DNA of 64,000 bases from Streptomyces djakartensis (GCF_014651075.1 NZ_BMWE01000001.1:620001-684000); one strand, 5' to 3'. Counted from the stretch's first letter, positions 45,496-54,169 are shown. Made by a program: numbers and translations. The notes: generated by a model from the sequence alone, not told the origin.

Positions 45496-46299
45496 ATGAC
45501 CGACGCACGCCGCCTCCGCCCCGTCGACCTGGCCCGCCTGGCCGGGGTCTCGACGCAGCAGATCCGCAACTACGAGGACGCCGGCCTGCTGCCGCCGGCG
45601 GCGCGGACCGCGTCCGGCTACCGCGCCTACACCGATCTGCACCGCGGTGCGCTGCTGGCGTACCGGACACTGCTGCGGGGGTACGGGCCGGTGACGGCGG
45701 CGCCGGTCATGCGGGCGCTGCACGGCGGTGACGTCCCGGGCGCGCTCGCGCTGGTCGACGCGGCGCACGCCGCCCTGCACGAGGAGCGGGTGTCCCTGCG
45801 GGCCGCGAGCGAGGCCCTGGAGCTCCTGGCGGCCGAGCCGCCCGCCCCGCTGCCCCGCTCCGGCGGCCTGCGCATCGGGGAGGTGGCGGCGCTGCTGGGT
45901 GTACGGACGTCCGCGCTGCGGGTGTGGGAGGGGGCCGGGCTGCTCACGCCGGGGCGCGAGCGGGGCACGGGCTACCGGGTCTACGGGCCCGCCGATGTGC
46001 GCGACGCCCGGCTGGTGCAGATCCTGCGCCGCAGTCACTATCTGTTCGACCAGATCAGGCCGGTTCTGGAGGGGCTGCGCCGGGAGGGCGGCAGCGCTGC
46101 CCTGCGGGCGGCGATCGCGGCGCGCGGTGCGGCCCTGACGGCCCGCGGCAGGGCCATGATCGAGGGCGCGGGTGCCCTCCACGCCTACCTGGAGCGGCTC
46201 GATGCCGCAGGCGCGGCGGACATCGGCGCAGGTATCGGCTCAGGCAACGGCTCAAGCAGTGGCTCAGGTTACGAAGAGCCCGGGCCCGGTCATGCATGA
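45496..46299 (+). CDS. TioE-family tandem MerR regulator
   Basis: A 267-residue regulator with two complete MerR helix-turn-helix units: LARLAGVSTQQIRNYEDAGL with YRAYTDLHR (residues 10-50), and IGEVAALLGVRTSALRVWEG with YRVYGPADVRDARLV (about 125-175). Two MerR modules in one chain is the mark of TioE, named from the thiocoraline cluster. A Gly/Ser tail ends the protein. It is divergent from the UvrA paralogue, probably its target, and overlaps the next gene by 8 bp. Confidence 0.88.
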   Translation: MTDARRLRPVDLARLAGVSTQQIRNYEDAGLLPPAARTASGYRAYTDLHRGALLAYRTLLRGYGPVTAAPVMRALHGGDVPGALALVDAAHAALHEERVSLRAASEALELLAAEPPAPLPRSGGLRIGEVAALLGVRTSALRVWEGAGLLTPGRERGTGYRVYGPADVRDARLVQILRRSHYLFDQIRPVLEGLRREGGSAALRAAIAARGAALTARGRAMIEGAGALHAYLERLDAAGAADIGAGIGSGNGSSSGSGYEEPGPGHA

Positions 46300-46756
46300 G
46301 GTCATGGATCAGGCACAGGCACGCGTATGGCTCGCCGCCGCCGTCGAGGAGGCCCGCGCGGGTCTCGCCGAGGGCGGTATCCCGGTCGGTGCCGCCCTCT
46401 ACGGCGCCGACGGCACCCTGCTGGGCCGTGGCCGCAACCGGCGCGTCCAGGACGGCGATCCCAGCCTGCACGCGGAGACGGCGGCCTTCCGGGCGGCGGG
46501 CCGGCAACGCTCGTACCGGGGCACCACGATGGTGACGACCCTGTCCCCCTGCTGGTACTGCTCCGGGCTGGTCCGGCAGTTCGGCATCTCCCGTGTGGTG
46601 ATCGGCGAGGCGGTCACCTTCCACGGCGGCCACGACTGGCTGGCGGAACACGGTGTGGAGGTGGTGGTGCTGGACGACGGTGAGTGCGTCGCCCTGATGC
46701 GGGACTTCACCGCGAGCCACCCGGCGCTGTGGAACGAGGACATCGGCGTCACCTGA
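46292..46756 (+). CDS. Cytosine/nucleoside deaminase family protein
   Basis: A zinc-dependent deaminase of about 154 residues related to yeast cytosine deaminase. The zinc and proton-shuttle motif is LHAETAAFRAAG (HAE) and the second motif is SPCWYCSGLV (PCxxC). GHDWLAEHGVEVVVLDD fits the C-terminal part. Start 46292 overlaps the TioE-like gene by 8 bp; ATG 46304 is an alternative. Substrate not proven; nucleobase deamination is likely. Confidence 0.87.
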   Translation: MHEVMDQAQARVWLAAAVEEARAGLAEGGIPVGAALYGADGTLLGRGRNRRVQDGDPSLHAETAAFRAAGRQRSYRGTTMVTTLSPCWYCSGLVRQFGISRVVIGEAVTFHGGHDWLAEHGVEVVVLDDGECVALMRDFTASHPALWNEDIGVT

Positions 46757-46890
46757 GCACTCCGCCGGGCCCGTATTTCCGTTCGAGAAGCCATCCGTTC
46801 CATTGAATTGCGGCGACACCCGGCGTCGCCGGTGGCAGGGTCCGCCATTCGTTTGGTCGGGTCTATCCCACCTGCGAACGGAGACGTCCT

Positions 46891-48288
46891 GTGCGAATGA
46901 CTGATATCCAGCGCTGCGAGGTCCGACCTGGGCGCCTCTTCGAGTGGACACTCAGTCCGGCGACCGTCGCGACGGCGAAGGCCCTGCCGGAGGACTCCAG
47001 ACCACCGGCGTACATCCAGGAGTCACACATCCGGACGGCCCGGTCCGTGCGCGAGGACGGTCTGTTCGTGCCGACCTGGCTGGGCGCGGCGTTCGACATC
47101 CCGGGGCGGGCCGACCTGGACGCGCTGGGCGAGGCGCTGCGCGGCTGGACGCTGCGGCACGAGACGCTGCGCAGCGGCTTCCGCTGGGCGGGCGGGCCCG
47201 GCGACTCGATCCGCCGCTTCACGCTCGACCCGGACGCCGTCTGGCTGCACCGCGAGGACGTCGGCGACTTCACCGACGCGGCGGCCCTGGCCCAGCACCT
47301 GCAGGACCGTTTCGACACCACGGCGGACGCCCTGCGCTGGCCCAACCTCATCTACACGGCGGTCGTCCGGGACGACTGCACCAGCGTGTACATGGCCTTC
47401 GACCACAGCAACGTCGACGCCTACTCCATCCACCGCATCCCCGCCGAGATCCACGAGCTGTACCGGGCCGCGGTCGCGGGCGGCGCCGTGGGGCCGGAGC
47501 CGGTGAGCAGCTACGTCGACTTCTGCGAGGCCGAGCGCGCGGACGCGGACCGCATCGACGCGGACCACGAGATCGTCGCCCGCTGGCGGGAGTTCATCCA
47601 GCGCTGCGACGGACGGCTGCCGGCCTTCCCCGTGGATCTGGGCCTGGAACCCGGCGGCGGGCTGCCCACGCAGAAGTTCATGCGCGAGATGATGGTGGAC
47701 GCGGACGCCGCCGCCGCGTTCGAGTCGTACTGCCGCCCGTACGGCGGGAGCCTGGTCGGTGTTCTGGCCGCCACCGCCCTCTTCGTCCACGAGGTCGGCG
47801 GCGAGTCCGTCTACCGCACGGTCGTGCCGTTCCACACCCGGGTGAAGTCCCAGTGGTCGCAGTCGGTCGGCTGGTACGTGGGCGGCGCCCCGATCGAGGT
47901 TCCGCTGTCCGAGGCGTCCGACTTCCCGAGCGCCCTGCGCACCGTACGCGCCGCCCTCCAGGCCAACCGCAGGCTGGCCCGCATCCCCCTCGCCCGCGTC
48001 CTGCACCTGCTCGGCGCCGACTTCCGCCCCACCTCCCCCGACCTGTACTCGATCGTGTCGTTCGTCGACACGCGCGCCATCCCCGGCTCTCAGGACTGGA
48101 CGGACCGGACGGCGTACGGGCTGCTCCGGGTGTCCTACGGCGACCAGGTCTGCGCCTGGATCACCCGCCTCCACGAAGGCCTGTGGTTCGCCGCCCGCTA
48201 CCCGGACACCGACATCGCCCAGAAGAACATGCGGCTGTACGTCGAGCGGCTGCGGGACATCGTGGCGGGCACGGCTCGTCAGCTCTGA
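46891..48288 (+). CDS. Stand-alone condensation-domain-fold acyltransferase-like protein
   Basis: A 465-residue protein with the chloramphenicol-acetyltransferase/NRPS-condensation fold. The core motif HHxxxDG is present in altered form as MAFDHSNVDAYS (about residue 168-180): the second His and Asp are kept but the first His is Asp and the Gly is Ala. WYVGGAPIEVPL and DLYSIVSFVDTR match the later condensation motifs. There is no carrier or adenylation domain. GGAG is seven bases before the GTG at 46891. As an island gene it may join an acyl or amino acid group to another product, or be inactive. Confidence 0.8.
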   Translation: MRMTDIQRCEVRPGRLFEWTLSPATVATAKALPEDSRPPAYIQESHIRTARSVREDGLFVPTWLGAAFDIPGRADLDALGEALRGWTLRHETLRSGFRWAGGPGDSIRRFTLDPDAVWLHREDVGDFTDAAALAQHLQDRFDTTADALRWPNLIYTAVVRDDCTSVYMAFDHSNVDAYSIHRIPAEIHELYRAAVAGGAVGPEPVSSYVDFCEAERADADRIDADHEIVARWREFIQRCDGRLPAFPVDLGLEPGGGLPTQKFMREMMVDADAAAAFESYCRPYGGSLVGVLAATALFVHEVGGESVYRTVVPFHTRVKSQWSQSVGWYVGGAPIEVPLSEASDFPSALRTVRAALQANRRLARIPLARVLHLLGADFRPTSPDLYSIVSFVDTRAIPGSQDWTDRTAYGLLRVSYGDQVCAWITRLHEGLWFAARYPDTDIAQKNMRLYVERLRDIVAGTARQL

Positions 48289-48300
48289 GCGGCACGGCAC

Positions 48301-48333
48301 GACGCCCCGCCCGGCCAGGTCGAGTGGGGCGTC
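48301..48333. terminator. Hairpin between condensation-like gene and small ORF
   Basis: GACGCCCC (48301-48308) pairs exactly with GGGGCGTC (48326-48333). It lies between convergent genes, 12 bp after the condensation-like stop, and could end transcription in both directions. Confidence 0.5.
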
Positions 48334-48366
48334 GAACCGGCCCTGCCACGCGGTACCTCGCCCGCG

Positions 48367-48513
48367 CTACTCGCCGAGGTCCTCCAGACGCTCCTCGATG
48401 ACGTCCTCGATGCACGGCCTGAAGCGTTTGCCTCCAACGGGGATGCGCAGCAGCCTCGATCGACGGGTCACCGCGCCAGCGGCGCGACTCCCCGGCTCCG
48501 CGACGAGGCTCAT
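48367..48513 (-). CDS. 48-residue protein translationally coupled to the SARP regulator
   Basis: A small gene whose ATG overlaps the SARP stop by four bases (ATGA), a strong coupling sign. The product is basic at the N-terminus (GAVTRRSRLLRIPVGGKRF) and acidic at the end (CIEDVIEERLEDLGE). It has no signal peptide or known domain. The compact shape suggests a small accessory peptide of the island, possibly a regulator partner. Not recognised. Confidence 0.5.
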   Translation of the reverse strand: MSLVAEPGSRAAGAVTRRSRLLRIPVGGKRFRPCIEDVIEERLEDLGE

Positions 48514-49433
48514 GGCCTGCAGCGCTCCAGTAGCTCCGGGCCGCATGCCCAGTCGGGGCAGCCGGGGGCCCCGGACGGCACCCTGACACGGCGGACCGTG
48601 CGATGGGAGGCGTGCCACTGGGGCGGTCCTGATACGACTGGTGGGTTGGCCGCCGTCGCGAGGGTGTCCAGACTGGGGTTGCCGCGGAGAATCTGCTGCT
48701 CCAGCCGTTTCAGCCGGTCGCTCGGGTCGATCCCCAGCTCCTCGACGAGCATTCGCCTCACCCGTGCGTATGCGGCGAGGGCGTCCGCCTGGCGTCCCGT
48801 CCGGTGCAAGGCGACGATCAGCAGCTCCCACAGCCGTTCTCGGAACGGGTGCTGTCTGGTGAGAGTGGACAGCTCCGGTACGAGAGCGTCCGCCTGTCCC
48901 AGATCGAGTCGCGCCTGGGCGGCGCGTTCCACGGTAAGCAGTCGAAGTTCCGTCATGCGTTCCAGCTCGGCATGGACGGTCAGCGGCACGGGGAGCCCTT
49001 CGAGCGGATTCCCGCGCCAGAGGTCCAGGGCGGACTGGAGGCTCTGGGCAGCCTTTTCGACCTGTCCCGCTGCAATCTCCCGCTCGCCCTGCCGTAATCG
49101 GTTCATGAACAAGGAGAAATCCAGCTCGGACGTGCCCGCGCGCAGCAGGTATCCGCCCGTCAGCGTGGCAAGCCGCGGCTGTACATGGCCCTCGTCGTTC
49201 TCACCATCTCGGAGTAATCGGCGTAACGCGCTGATATATCCTCGGATGTTGACGGCCGCCGAGGGCGGAGGCTTTTCGCACCACACGGCTTCCACTAGAT
49301 GGGGCACTGCCACCAAGTGATTCGCATTTATCAGAAGCGTGGCCAGTACGACTCGCTGTCTCAAACCACCGAGTCTCAGAGGAATTCCGTCGTCGGAAGA
49401 CACTTCCAGCGGGCCGAGGACACTGAACCTCAT
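48510..49433 (-). CDS. SARP-family pathway activator (AfsR/DnrI/RedD type)
   Basis: A 307-residue transcription activator. The N-terminal OmpR-like winged helix covers about residues 1-95 (MRFSVLGPLEVSSDDG, LRQRVVLATLLINANHLV, AAVNIRGYISALRRLL) and the BTAD domain about 105-250 (ELDFSLFMNRLRQGEREIA, ERLWELLIVALHRTGRQ, DALAAYARVRRMLVEELGI). It is a small SARP without NB-ARC. The ATG at 49433 has GGAGG upstream. It should activate the island; matching direct repeats lie in the 53.3-kb divergent promoter. Confidence 0.93.
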   Translation of the reverse strand: MRFSVLGPLEVSSDDGIPLRLGGLRQRVVLATLLINANHLVAVPHLVEAVWCEKPPPSAAVNIRGYISALRRLLRDGENDEGHVQPRLATLTGGYLLRAGTSELDFSLFMNRLRQGEREIAAGQVEKAAQSLQSALDLWRGNPLEGLPVPLTVHAELERMTELRLLTVERAAQARLDLGQADALVPELSTLTRQHPFRERLWELLIVALHRTGRQADALAAYARVRRMLVEELGIDPSDRLKRLEQQILRGNPSLDTLATAANPPVVSGPPQWHASHRTVRRVRVPSGAPGCPDWACGPELLERCRP

Positions 49434-49466
49434 AGCAGCCTCCATCACTCTTCTTGCACGGGTGTC

Positions 49467-49480
49467 CCGCTGTACAGCGG
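49467..49480. promoter_or_regulatory. Palindrome upstream of the SARP gene
   Basis: CCGCTGTACAGCGG is a perfect 14-bp palindrome 34 bp upstream of the SARP start, inside a longer imperfect repeat GGGTG...CACCC. A plausible binding site for a repressor or autoregulator; the TGTAC core resembles the SARP repeats at 53.36 kb. The other 225 bp up to the MFS gene show no gene. Confidence 0.4.
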
Positions 49481-49706
49481 CACCCGAGAATACATCTCCA
49501 CACCCTCCCGACTTAAACAATGACGATCTCATCCCGAAGGATCGTAGATGCAGTTATCTACTTCCTTTCGGGCGCTGACAGGCATGCCGAAGAGAGCCCT
49601 CCGAAGCCGGACCGGTTCCATCGCGCCGTATTGCACCAGTGCGTAATTCGCGGTAGCGGCGTGGCCGGGCGGTCGGGGCGACTGCGGTTCTTCCGCTGTC
49701 CGGCGG

Positions 49707-51359
49707 TCAGTCGGGGGAACGGCGGCCGGGCGGAGCCCCTCTGCCGGTCCCCGCCTCCACCGGAGGGTCCCCGTTCACTTCGTCCCGCTTCGCCGTCTTG
49801 TCCGGCTCCGTCCCCGTGACGTCCTTCGCCGTTCCCGCAGCGTCGTCGAGGGACCGGCGCGCCAGGTTCAGGCTGGCCAGCGTCAGCAGCACCAGGATGC
49901 CGACGCCGCACAGCGCCGACGCGTGCATGCCGCCGGTGAAGGCGGCCCGGGCGGTCGCGAGCATCTCGTCGCCGACCGCGTCCGGCAGGCGGCCGGCGGC
50001 CTCGGTGGCGCCCGCAAGCGTGGACCGGGCGAGATCGGCCAGCTCTGGCCGGACGCCCTCAGGCAGGGCGTCGCCGATCATCCGTGCTCCGTAGAACGCG
50101 GTGGCCACCGAGCCGAACGCTGCCACGCCCAGTGCGTTGCCGAGTTCGGCGCCCGTCTCCCCAAGGCCCGAGGCGTTGCCCGCGCGTTCCGGAGGCGCAC
50201 TGCTGATGATGACGTCGTTGGTGAGGGCGAGTGCCGCCTGGACCCCGAAGGAAAGGACGGCGAAGCCGATGACGGTGAGCGCGAAGCCGGAGACCGGGCC
50301 CGCCAGGCTGATCAGTAAGAGCCCGGGCACGGCGAGCGCGAAGCCGCCCGCCATGACCCTGCCGGGATGCAGCTTGGCGGCAGCGGCCGGCGCGAGGAGG
50401 GTGCCCACCACCCCCGCCACCATCGCGGGCAGCGCCCACAGACCGGCGGCGAGGGGGGAGAGCCCCAGAACGAGCTGAAAGTACTGGAGGACCAGGAATT
50501 GTGTCCCGGTCACGACGAAGAGACCCATCGTCTGGCCCCCGAGCGCCACCGAGAATCCGGGCCGGCTGAAGAGCCGCAGGTCGAGCATGGGGTTGGTGAT
50601 CCGCAACTGGCGGCGTACGAAGACGCCTCCGAAAACCACTCCGAGGGCGACGGCCAGCAGCGACGTCGCGCGGACACCGTCCTGCGCCACCTGCTTGAAG
50701 CCGTAGACAACCGGCAGCACCGTCACGATGGACAGGACGACGCTGAGCGGGTCCAACCGGCCCGGCTGGGGATCGCGGTACTCGGGCAGCAGTACGGGGC
50801 CGACGATCAGGAGGATCACTCCCACCGGCACACCGACCAGGAACACCGACCCCCACCAGAAGTGCTCCAGAAGCACGCCGCCGACAATTGGGCCGATCAT
50901 CCCGCCGACGCTGAAGTTGGTCATCCACACCGCGATGGCGAACCGTCGCTGGTTCGGATCGCGGAATATATTGCTGATCAGCGACAAGGTGGACGGCATG
51001 AGGGTCGCACCCGCGATACCCAGGAGGGCCCGCGCCGCGATCAACATCGCCGCTCCGGTCGCATAGGCGGCGAGCAGCGACGCGGCGGCGAACGCTGCGG
51101 CGCCGATGAGCAGCAGTTTCCGCCGGCCGATCCGATCCCCGAGAGTCCCCATGGTGGCGAGGAACGACGCGACCAGGAACCCGTAGATGTCGACGATCCA
51201 GAGCAACTGCGCGCTGCTCGGCCTCAGACTCTCGCTGAGCTCAGGGGCGGCCAAGTGCAGCACGGACATGTCGAGACCGATGAGGATCGTCGGCAGCGCA
51301 AGGACTGCGAGTCCCATCCACTCCCGCCGACCTGCTCGCGTTGGTTCGTCGATAGTCAC
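49707..51359 (-). CDS. MFS drug transporter, DHA2 (14-helix) family
   Basis: A 550-residue export pump with about 14 membrane helices. Motif A is present as GTLGDRIGRRKLLLIGA, motif B region ALLGIAGATLMPSTLSL and motif C AVWMTNFSVGGMIGPIVGG (family-typical P-x-hGG) follow. A charged Asp/Glu/Lys tail of about 50 residues is cytosolic. It probably exports the island product and gives self-resistance. The GTG at 51359 has GGAAAGG upstream. It lies 180 bp downstream of the Nudix gene. Confidence 0.93.
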   Translation of the reverse strand: MTIDEPTRAGRREWMGLAVLALPTILIGLDMSVLHLAAPELSESLRPSSAQLLWIVDIYGFLVASFLATMGTLGDRIGRRKLLLIGAAAFAAASLLAAYATGAAMLIAARALLGIAGATLMPSTLSLISNIFRDPNQRRFAIAVWMTNFSVGGMIGPIVGGVLLEHFWWGSVFLVGVPVGVILLIVGPVLLPEYRDPQPGRLDPLSVVLSIVTVLPVVYGFKQVAQDGVRATSLLAVALGVVFGGVFVRRQLRITNPMLDLRLFSRPGFSVALGGQTMGLFVVTGTQFLVLQYFQLVLGLSPLAAGLWALPAMVAGVVGTLLAPAAAAKLHPGRVMAGGFALAVPGLLLISLAGPVSGFALTVIGFAVLSFGVQAALALTNDVIISSAPPERAGNASGLGETGAELGNALGVAAFGSVATAFYGARMIGDALPEGVRPELADLARSTLAGATEAAGRLPDAVGDEMLATARAAFTGGMHASALCGVGILVLLTLASLNLARRSLDDAAGTAKDVTGTEPDKTAKRDEVNGDPPVEAGTGRGAPPGRRSPD

Positions 51360-51539
51360 CGAAGGAACCTTTCCCCGCTCACCCAGACGGCTCAGGACGC
51401 CTCCGGGCTTGATCGAACTCCGGGCAATCGTAGGCGCGTTGGTCCGTCGGTGGAGTGGGGCCCGTGAGAGACCGGCCACCGGTCGCACCCCTCTGACCGC
51501 AAGAATGCTGGTCAAAGAACTGGCGCTCGTCGGCCCCTG

Positions 51540-52157
51540 TCAGAAAGTGGCGAGTTCATGCATGTGCGTGCCAAGGACCTTACGCACAGCGAGAGTGAGG
51601 GGGCGCTTCAACGCCTCTGCCGGGGTGAGCCAGACGGCGGTGGCACCCTCCGGGCCGAGGCGCACCGCGGCCTCGCCGCCGTCGCCTGCCTCACAGTGGT
51701 AGACCTGCCACACATGAGCGTCGGCACCCCGGCGGCACCCATCGCCCAGGATGGGTGTTCGGCCGACGAACCTCAATGGGCGCGCGGCCAGTCCGGTCTC
51801 CTCTTCCAGTTCGCGCGCCGCGGCCAGGTGCGGCGCCTCGCCCCGATCCACGTGTCCGGCCGGGATCGTCAGGCCGAAAGGAAACGCCGTCCGGTCGAAG
51901 AAGAGGAAGCGTCCGCGCGGGTCCCGCACGAAGACGCCCGCCGTAGCGTGCCAGTACTCGCCGTCCTCATCCGTCCACCAGGTGACCGCCGGGTCGAGTA
52001 CCAGCGCTCGGTCCCGCACCGCTCCGCAGGCACCGCACACACAGTGCCGCCGGCCGTCCGTGGTGCGCCACTTAACCGCGTCCTCGTGGCACTGGAGACA
52101 GTAGTGGTGCACGGCCCCGTCGGTCAGTGCTCGCGGGGGCAGGAAGTCGAGCCGCAT
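51540..52157 (-). CDS. Nudix hydrolase with N-terminal zinc ribbon
   Basis: A 205-residue Nudix hydrolase. The zinc ribbon has CLQC and CVCGAC pairs at about residues 20-45. The Nudix box is GHVDRGEAPHLAAARELEEE TGL in two parts: G-x5-E-x7-REL-EE-x-G is complete, so diphosphate hydrolysis is expected. NudC-like ribbons occur in NADH/dinucleotide pyrophosphatases. In this island, next to FolE, it may trim 7,8-dihydroneopterin triphosphate or a nucleotide intermediate. Confidence 0.88.
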   Translation of the reverse strand: MRLDFLPPRALTDGAVHHYCLQCHEDAVKWRTTDGRRHCVCGACGAVRDRALVLDPAVTWWTDEDGEYWHATAGVFVRDPRGRFLFFDRTAFPFGLTIPAGHVDRGEAPHLAAARELEEETGLAARPLRFVGRTPILGDGCRRGADAHVWQVYHCEAGDGGEAAVRLGPEGATAVWLTPAEALKRPLTLAVRKVLGTHMHELATF

Positions 52158-52264
52158 CGCCTCTCCTCACACAGTCGCCGGCCGGGACGGACGCCGTACT
52201 CGGCCGCGCGGCAGACAGCCCTGTGGCATGTCTGCCGCGCGGTGCCCGTGGCGGGGACGGGTCG

Positions 52265-52801
52265 TCAGACGTCCAGGCCGTAGCGGATGAACAGATCCTT
52301 GTCACCGGTGACGTAGGAGGTGTCGGTGATCACGGTCTGATCGGACGGGCCACGGCTGCACATGCACATGTGCCGTCCGTTGGAGACGACCCTCGCGGCG
52401 CGAGCACCCCCGGAGCTCATGATCTCCTCGGCGATCTCCTTCACCAGGTGCTCCTGGATCTGGAACCGCCTGCTGTACGCCTGCACGAGCCTCGGGAACT
52501 TGCCGAGGCCGAGGATGCGGTCGCCGGGGACGTACGAGATGGCTATCTTTCCGAAGAACGGCAGGAAGTGGTGGGCGCAGATGGAGAAGTAGTTGATGTC
52601 GTGCACCCGGACCACGCCCGCATGCTCACCTTCAATCTCGACGGTCGTCTTGAGGATCTTCGACGTGTCGATGTCGTAACCGCTGAGCAGCTCGCGGTAG
52701 GCACGGACGATGCGGGGCTCGCACTCCTCCTCCTGATACCAGTCCAGGGCTCGCTTGTCGGTCGTCACGTTCTCTTCGAGCCACTGAGCGATGCTGGTCA
52801 T
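52265..52801 (-). CDS. folE: GTP cyclohydrolase I (second copy, island-associated)
   Basis: A 178-residue enzyme that opens the GTP imidazole ring and forms 7,8-dihydroneopterin triphosphate. Zn ligands and active site are intact: C75-AHH in SICAHHFLPFFGKIAISYVP, LGKFPRLVQAYSRRFQIQE, and the second Cys in HMCMCSRG. It is slightly shorter than primary FolE at its N-terminus. A housekeeping folE lies elsewhere in Streptomyces, so this copy, between the Nudix and cupin genes, likely serves specialised metabolism. Confidence 0.9.
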   Translation of the reverse strand: MTSIAQWLEENVTTDKRALDWYQEEECEPRIVRAYRELLSGYDIDTSKILKTTVEIEGEHAGVVRVHDINYFSICAHHFLPFFGKIAISYVPGDRILGLGKFPRLVQAYSRRFQIQEHLVKEIAEEIMSSGGARAARVVSNGRHMCMCSRGPSDQTVITDTSYVTGDKDLFIRYGLDV

Positions 52802-52891
52802 GCTGGGCCTCCTGCTGTGGGATCGACTTCGCTGTCGTCTTCTCCGGCCGGTTCGGCGGTCCGTGGGGACACGCTCCAGCCGGCGGTGCGT

Positions 52892-53293
52892 TCACTTCGT
52901 GTCGGCGGGCGGCCACTTCGCCGGCGGAGCCTGCCCGAGGAATTCGATGACCACGTTCCGGTAGAAACGGTCACCTCGGTTCACCAACCGGTGCGGCTTT
53001 CCACGCCGACGGTGCACCACCTCGCCGATGAAGTCATCCTGGTCCTCTATTTCGCCGTCCTCGTACTCCAGCCGCACCTGACCGGGGTGGTCGACAACGA
53101 ATACGTAGTCCCAGGGATGCTCGTGCCATTCGCTGGCTTCGCCCGGCTGCAGCTCAAGCAGCCACACCCGAGTGCTGTCATCCTCGAACAGAAGCTTCGT
53201 CCCGGCCGTCCCGTAATGCCGGCCGGGGGTCTTTCCTCGTAGCTCGTCAGGTATTTCAGTGTTGCTGTGCTGCGCACTCTGGCCCTGCGCCAT
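52892..53293 (-). CDS. Cupin-domain protein
   Basis: A 133-residue single-domain cupin. Metal-binding motif 1 is ASEWHEHPWDYVFVVD, and motif 2 lies around GEVVHRRRGKPHRLVNRG. One or two His in each motif could bind Fe or another metal. It may be an isomerase, dioxygenase or binding protein. GGAGG precedes the ATG at 53293. First gene of the leftward operon with folE, Nudix and MFS genes, behind the SARP-type promoter. Confidence 0.85.
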   Translation of the reverse strand: MAQGQSAQHSNTEIPDELRGKTPGRHYGTAGTKLLFEDDSTRVWLLELQPGEASEWHEHPWDYVFVVDHPGQVRLEYEDGEIEDQDDFIGEVVHRRRGKPHRLVNRGDRFYRNVVIEFLGQAPPAKWPPADTK

Positions 53294-53343
53294 TCCGACG
53301 TTCCCTCCTAAGGGAAGACAACGTTCCGCGATGTGCCTCCGCC

Positions 53344-53386
53344 ATATTGCCTCGGCCACGTACAAGCCCCGTACAGGCTGCGTACA
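53344..53386 (-). promoter_or_regulatory. Predicted SARP operator and promoter for the leftward island operon
   Basis: Read on the minus strand, TGTACGC (53386-53380), TGTACGG (53375-53369) and TGTACGT (53364-53358) form three heptamers at an exact 11-bp period, then 8 bp, then a -10-like CAATAT (53349-53344). This is the known SARP layout (heptamer direct repeats one helical turn apart, the last 8 bp from the -10, taking the place of a -35). The cupin start is about 50 bp downstream. Confidence 0.7.
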
Positions 53387-53470
53387 TTTCCGCAGACACC
53401 ATGGGAAGCGGCCTGTCCGATGAGGTAAATTCCCCGCTCAATCGACAGAACCGTAAAAGGAGATGCGGAG

Positions 53471-54169
53471 ATGACGAAGCGCACACGTCTGCCCGATGTC
53501 GAGGGCCGGAGTAAGAAACTCTGGATGAACGGCGACGGTACCTGCGATGTCGAATTGATACCGAGCCTGCGCAGCTTCACGTACGACCGGGACGCCCTGA
53601 TGCCGCAGACCGCGGCGCTCCGCCTCGACTTCTACGAGGCAGCGGCCGAACGTCTCGCCGGCAAGGGCGTGAGAACAGTCTTCAGGGAACGGCTCGACTC
53701 CATCTCCTACCGGGCGGACTACGTGCCGGCACCGCCGTTCGAGGTCATCGTGAAGAACGTCGCCACCGGTTCCACCGTGCGTAAGTACCCCGGGCTCTTC
53801 CCTGAGGGTCACCGGTTCCAGCCCCCGGTGGTGAAGTTCGACTACCGGATCGATCCTGAGGATCAGCCGATCGGCGAGGACTACCTCCGCGCGGCGGGCG
53901 TGGACGTCACGGCCTTCCGCGAGTGCGCGCTCCAGTGCAACGACGCGCTGCGGTCTTGGCTGGCGCCGCTCGACCTGTGGGACTTCTGCCTGGTGGTGGG
54001 TGTCGGCGCGGACGGTGGACCCGTCGTCAATTCCGAAGTGTCGCCTGACTGCATGCGGCTGCGTGACGAGGCCGGCAATCCACTGGACAAGGACCTGTTC
54101 CGGCAGGGCGCCGACGAGAGCACAGTGGTGCGTGCCTGGACGGACCTGGTGCGCAGGATACGGGGATGA
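53471..54169 (+). CDS. SAICAR-synthetase-like ligase (PurC family), island-associated
   Basis: A 232-residue ATP-dependent amide-forming ligase related to PurC. The N-terminal EGRSKKLWMNGDG matches the ATP loop EGKTK, VKNVATGSTVRKYPG matches the substrate loop, PVVKFDYR and SEVSPDCMRLRDEAG then LDKDLFRQ match the PurC SPDxxR/DKDxFR motifs. PurC normally joins Asp to the carboxylate of CAIR. Relatives are used in coformycin/pentostatin synthesis (PenC). The gene overlaps the SDR start by four bases (ATGA). Confidence 0.85.
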   Translation: MTKRTRLPDVEGRSKKLWMNGDGTCDVELIPSLRSFTYDRDALMPQTAALRLDFYEAAAERLAGKGVRTVFRERLDSISYRADYVPAPPFEVIVKNVATGSTVRKYPGLFPEGHRFQPPVVKFDYRIDPEDQPIGEDYLRAAGVDVTAFRECALQCNDALRSWLAPLDLWDFCLVVGVGADGGPVVNSEVSPDCMRLRDEAGNPLDKDLFRQGADESTVVRAWTDLVRRIRG

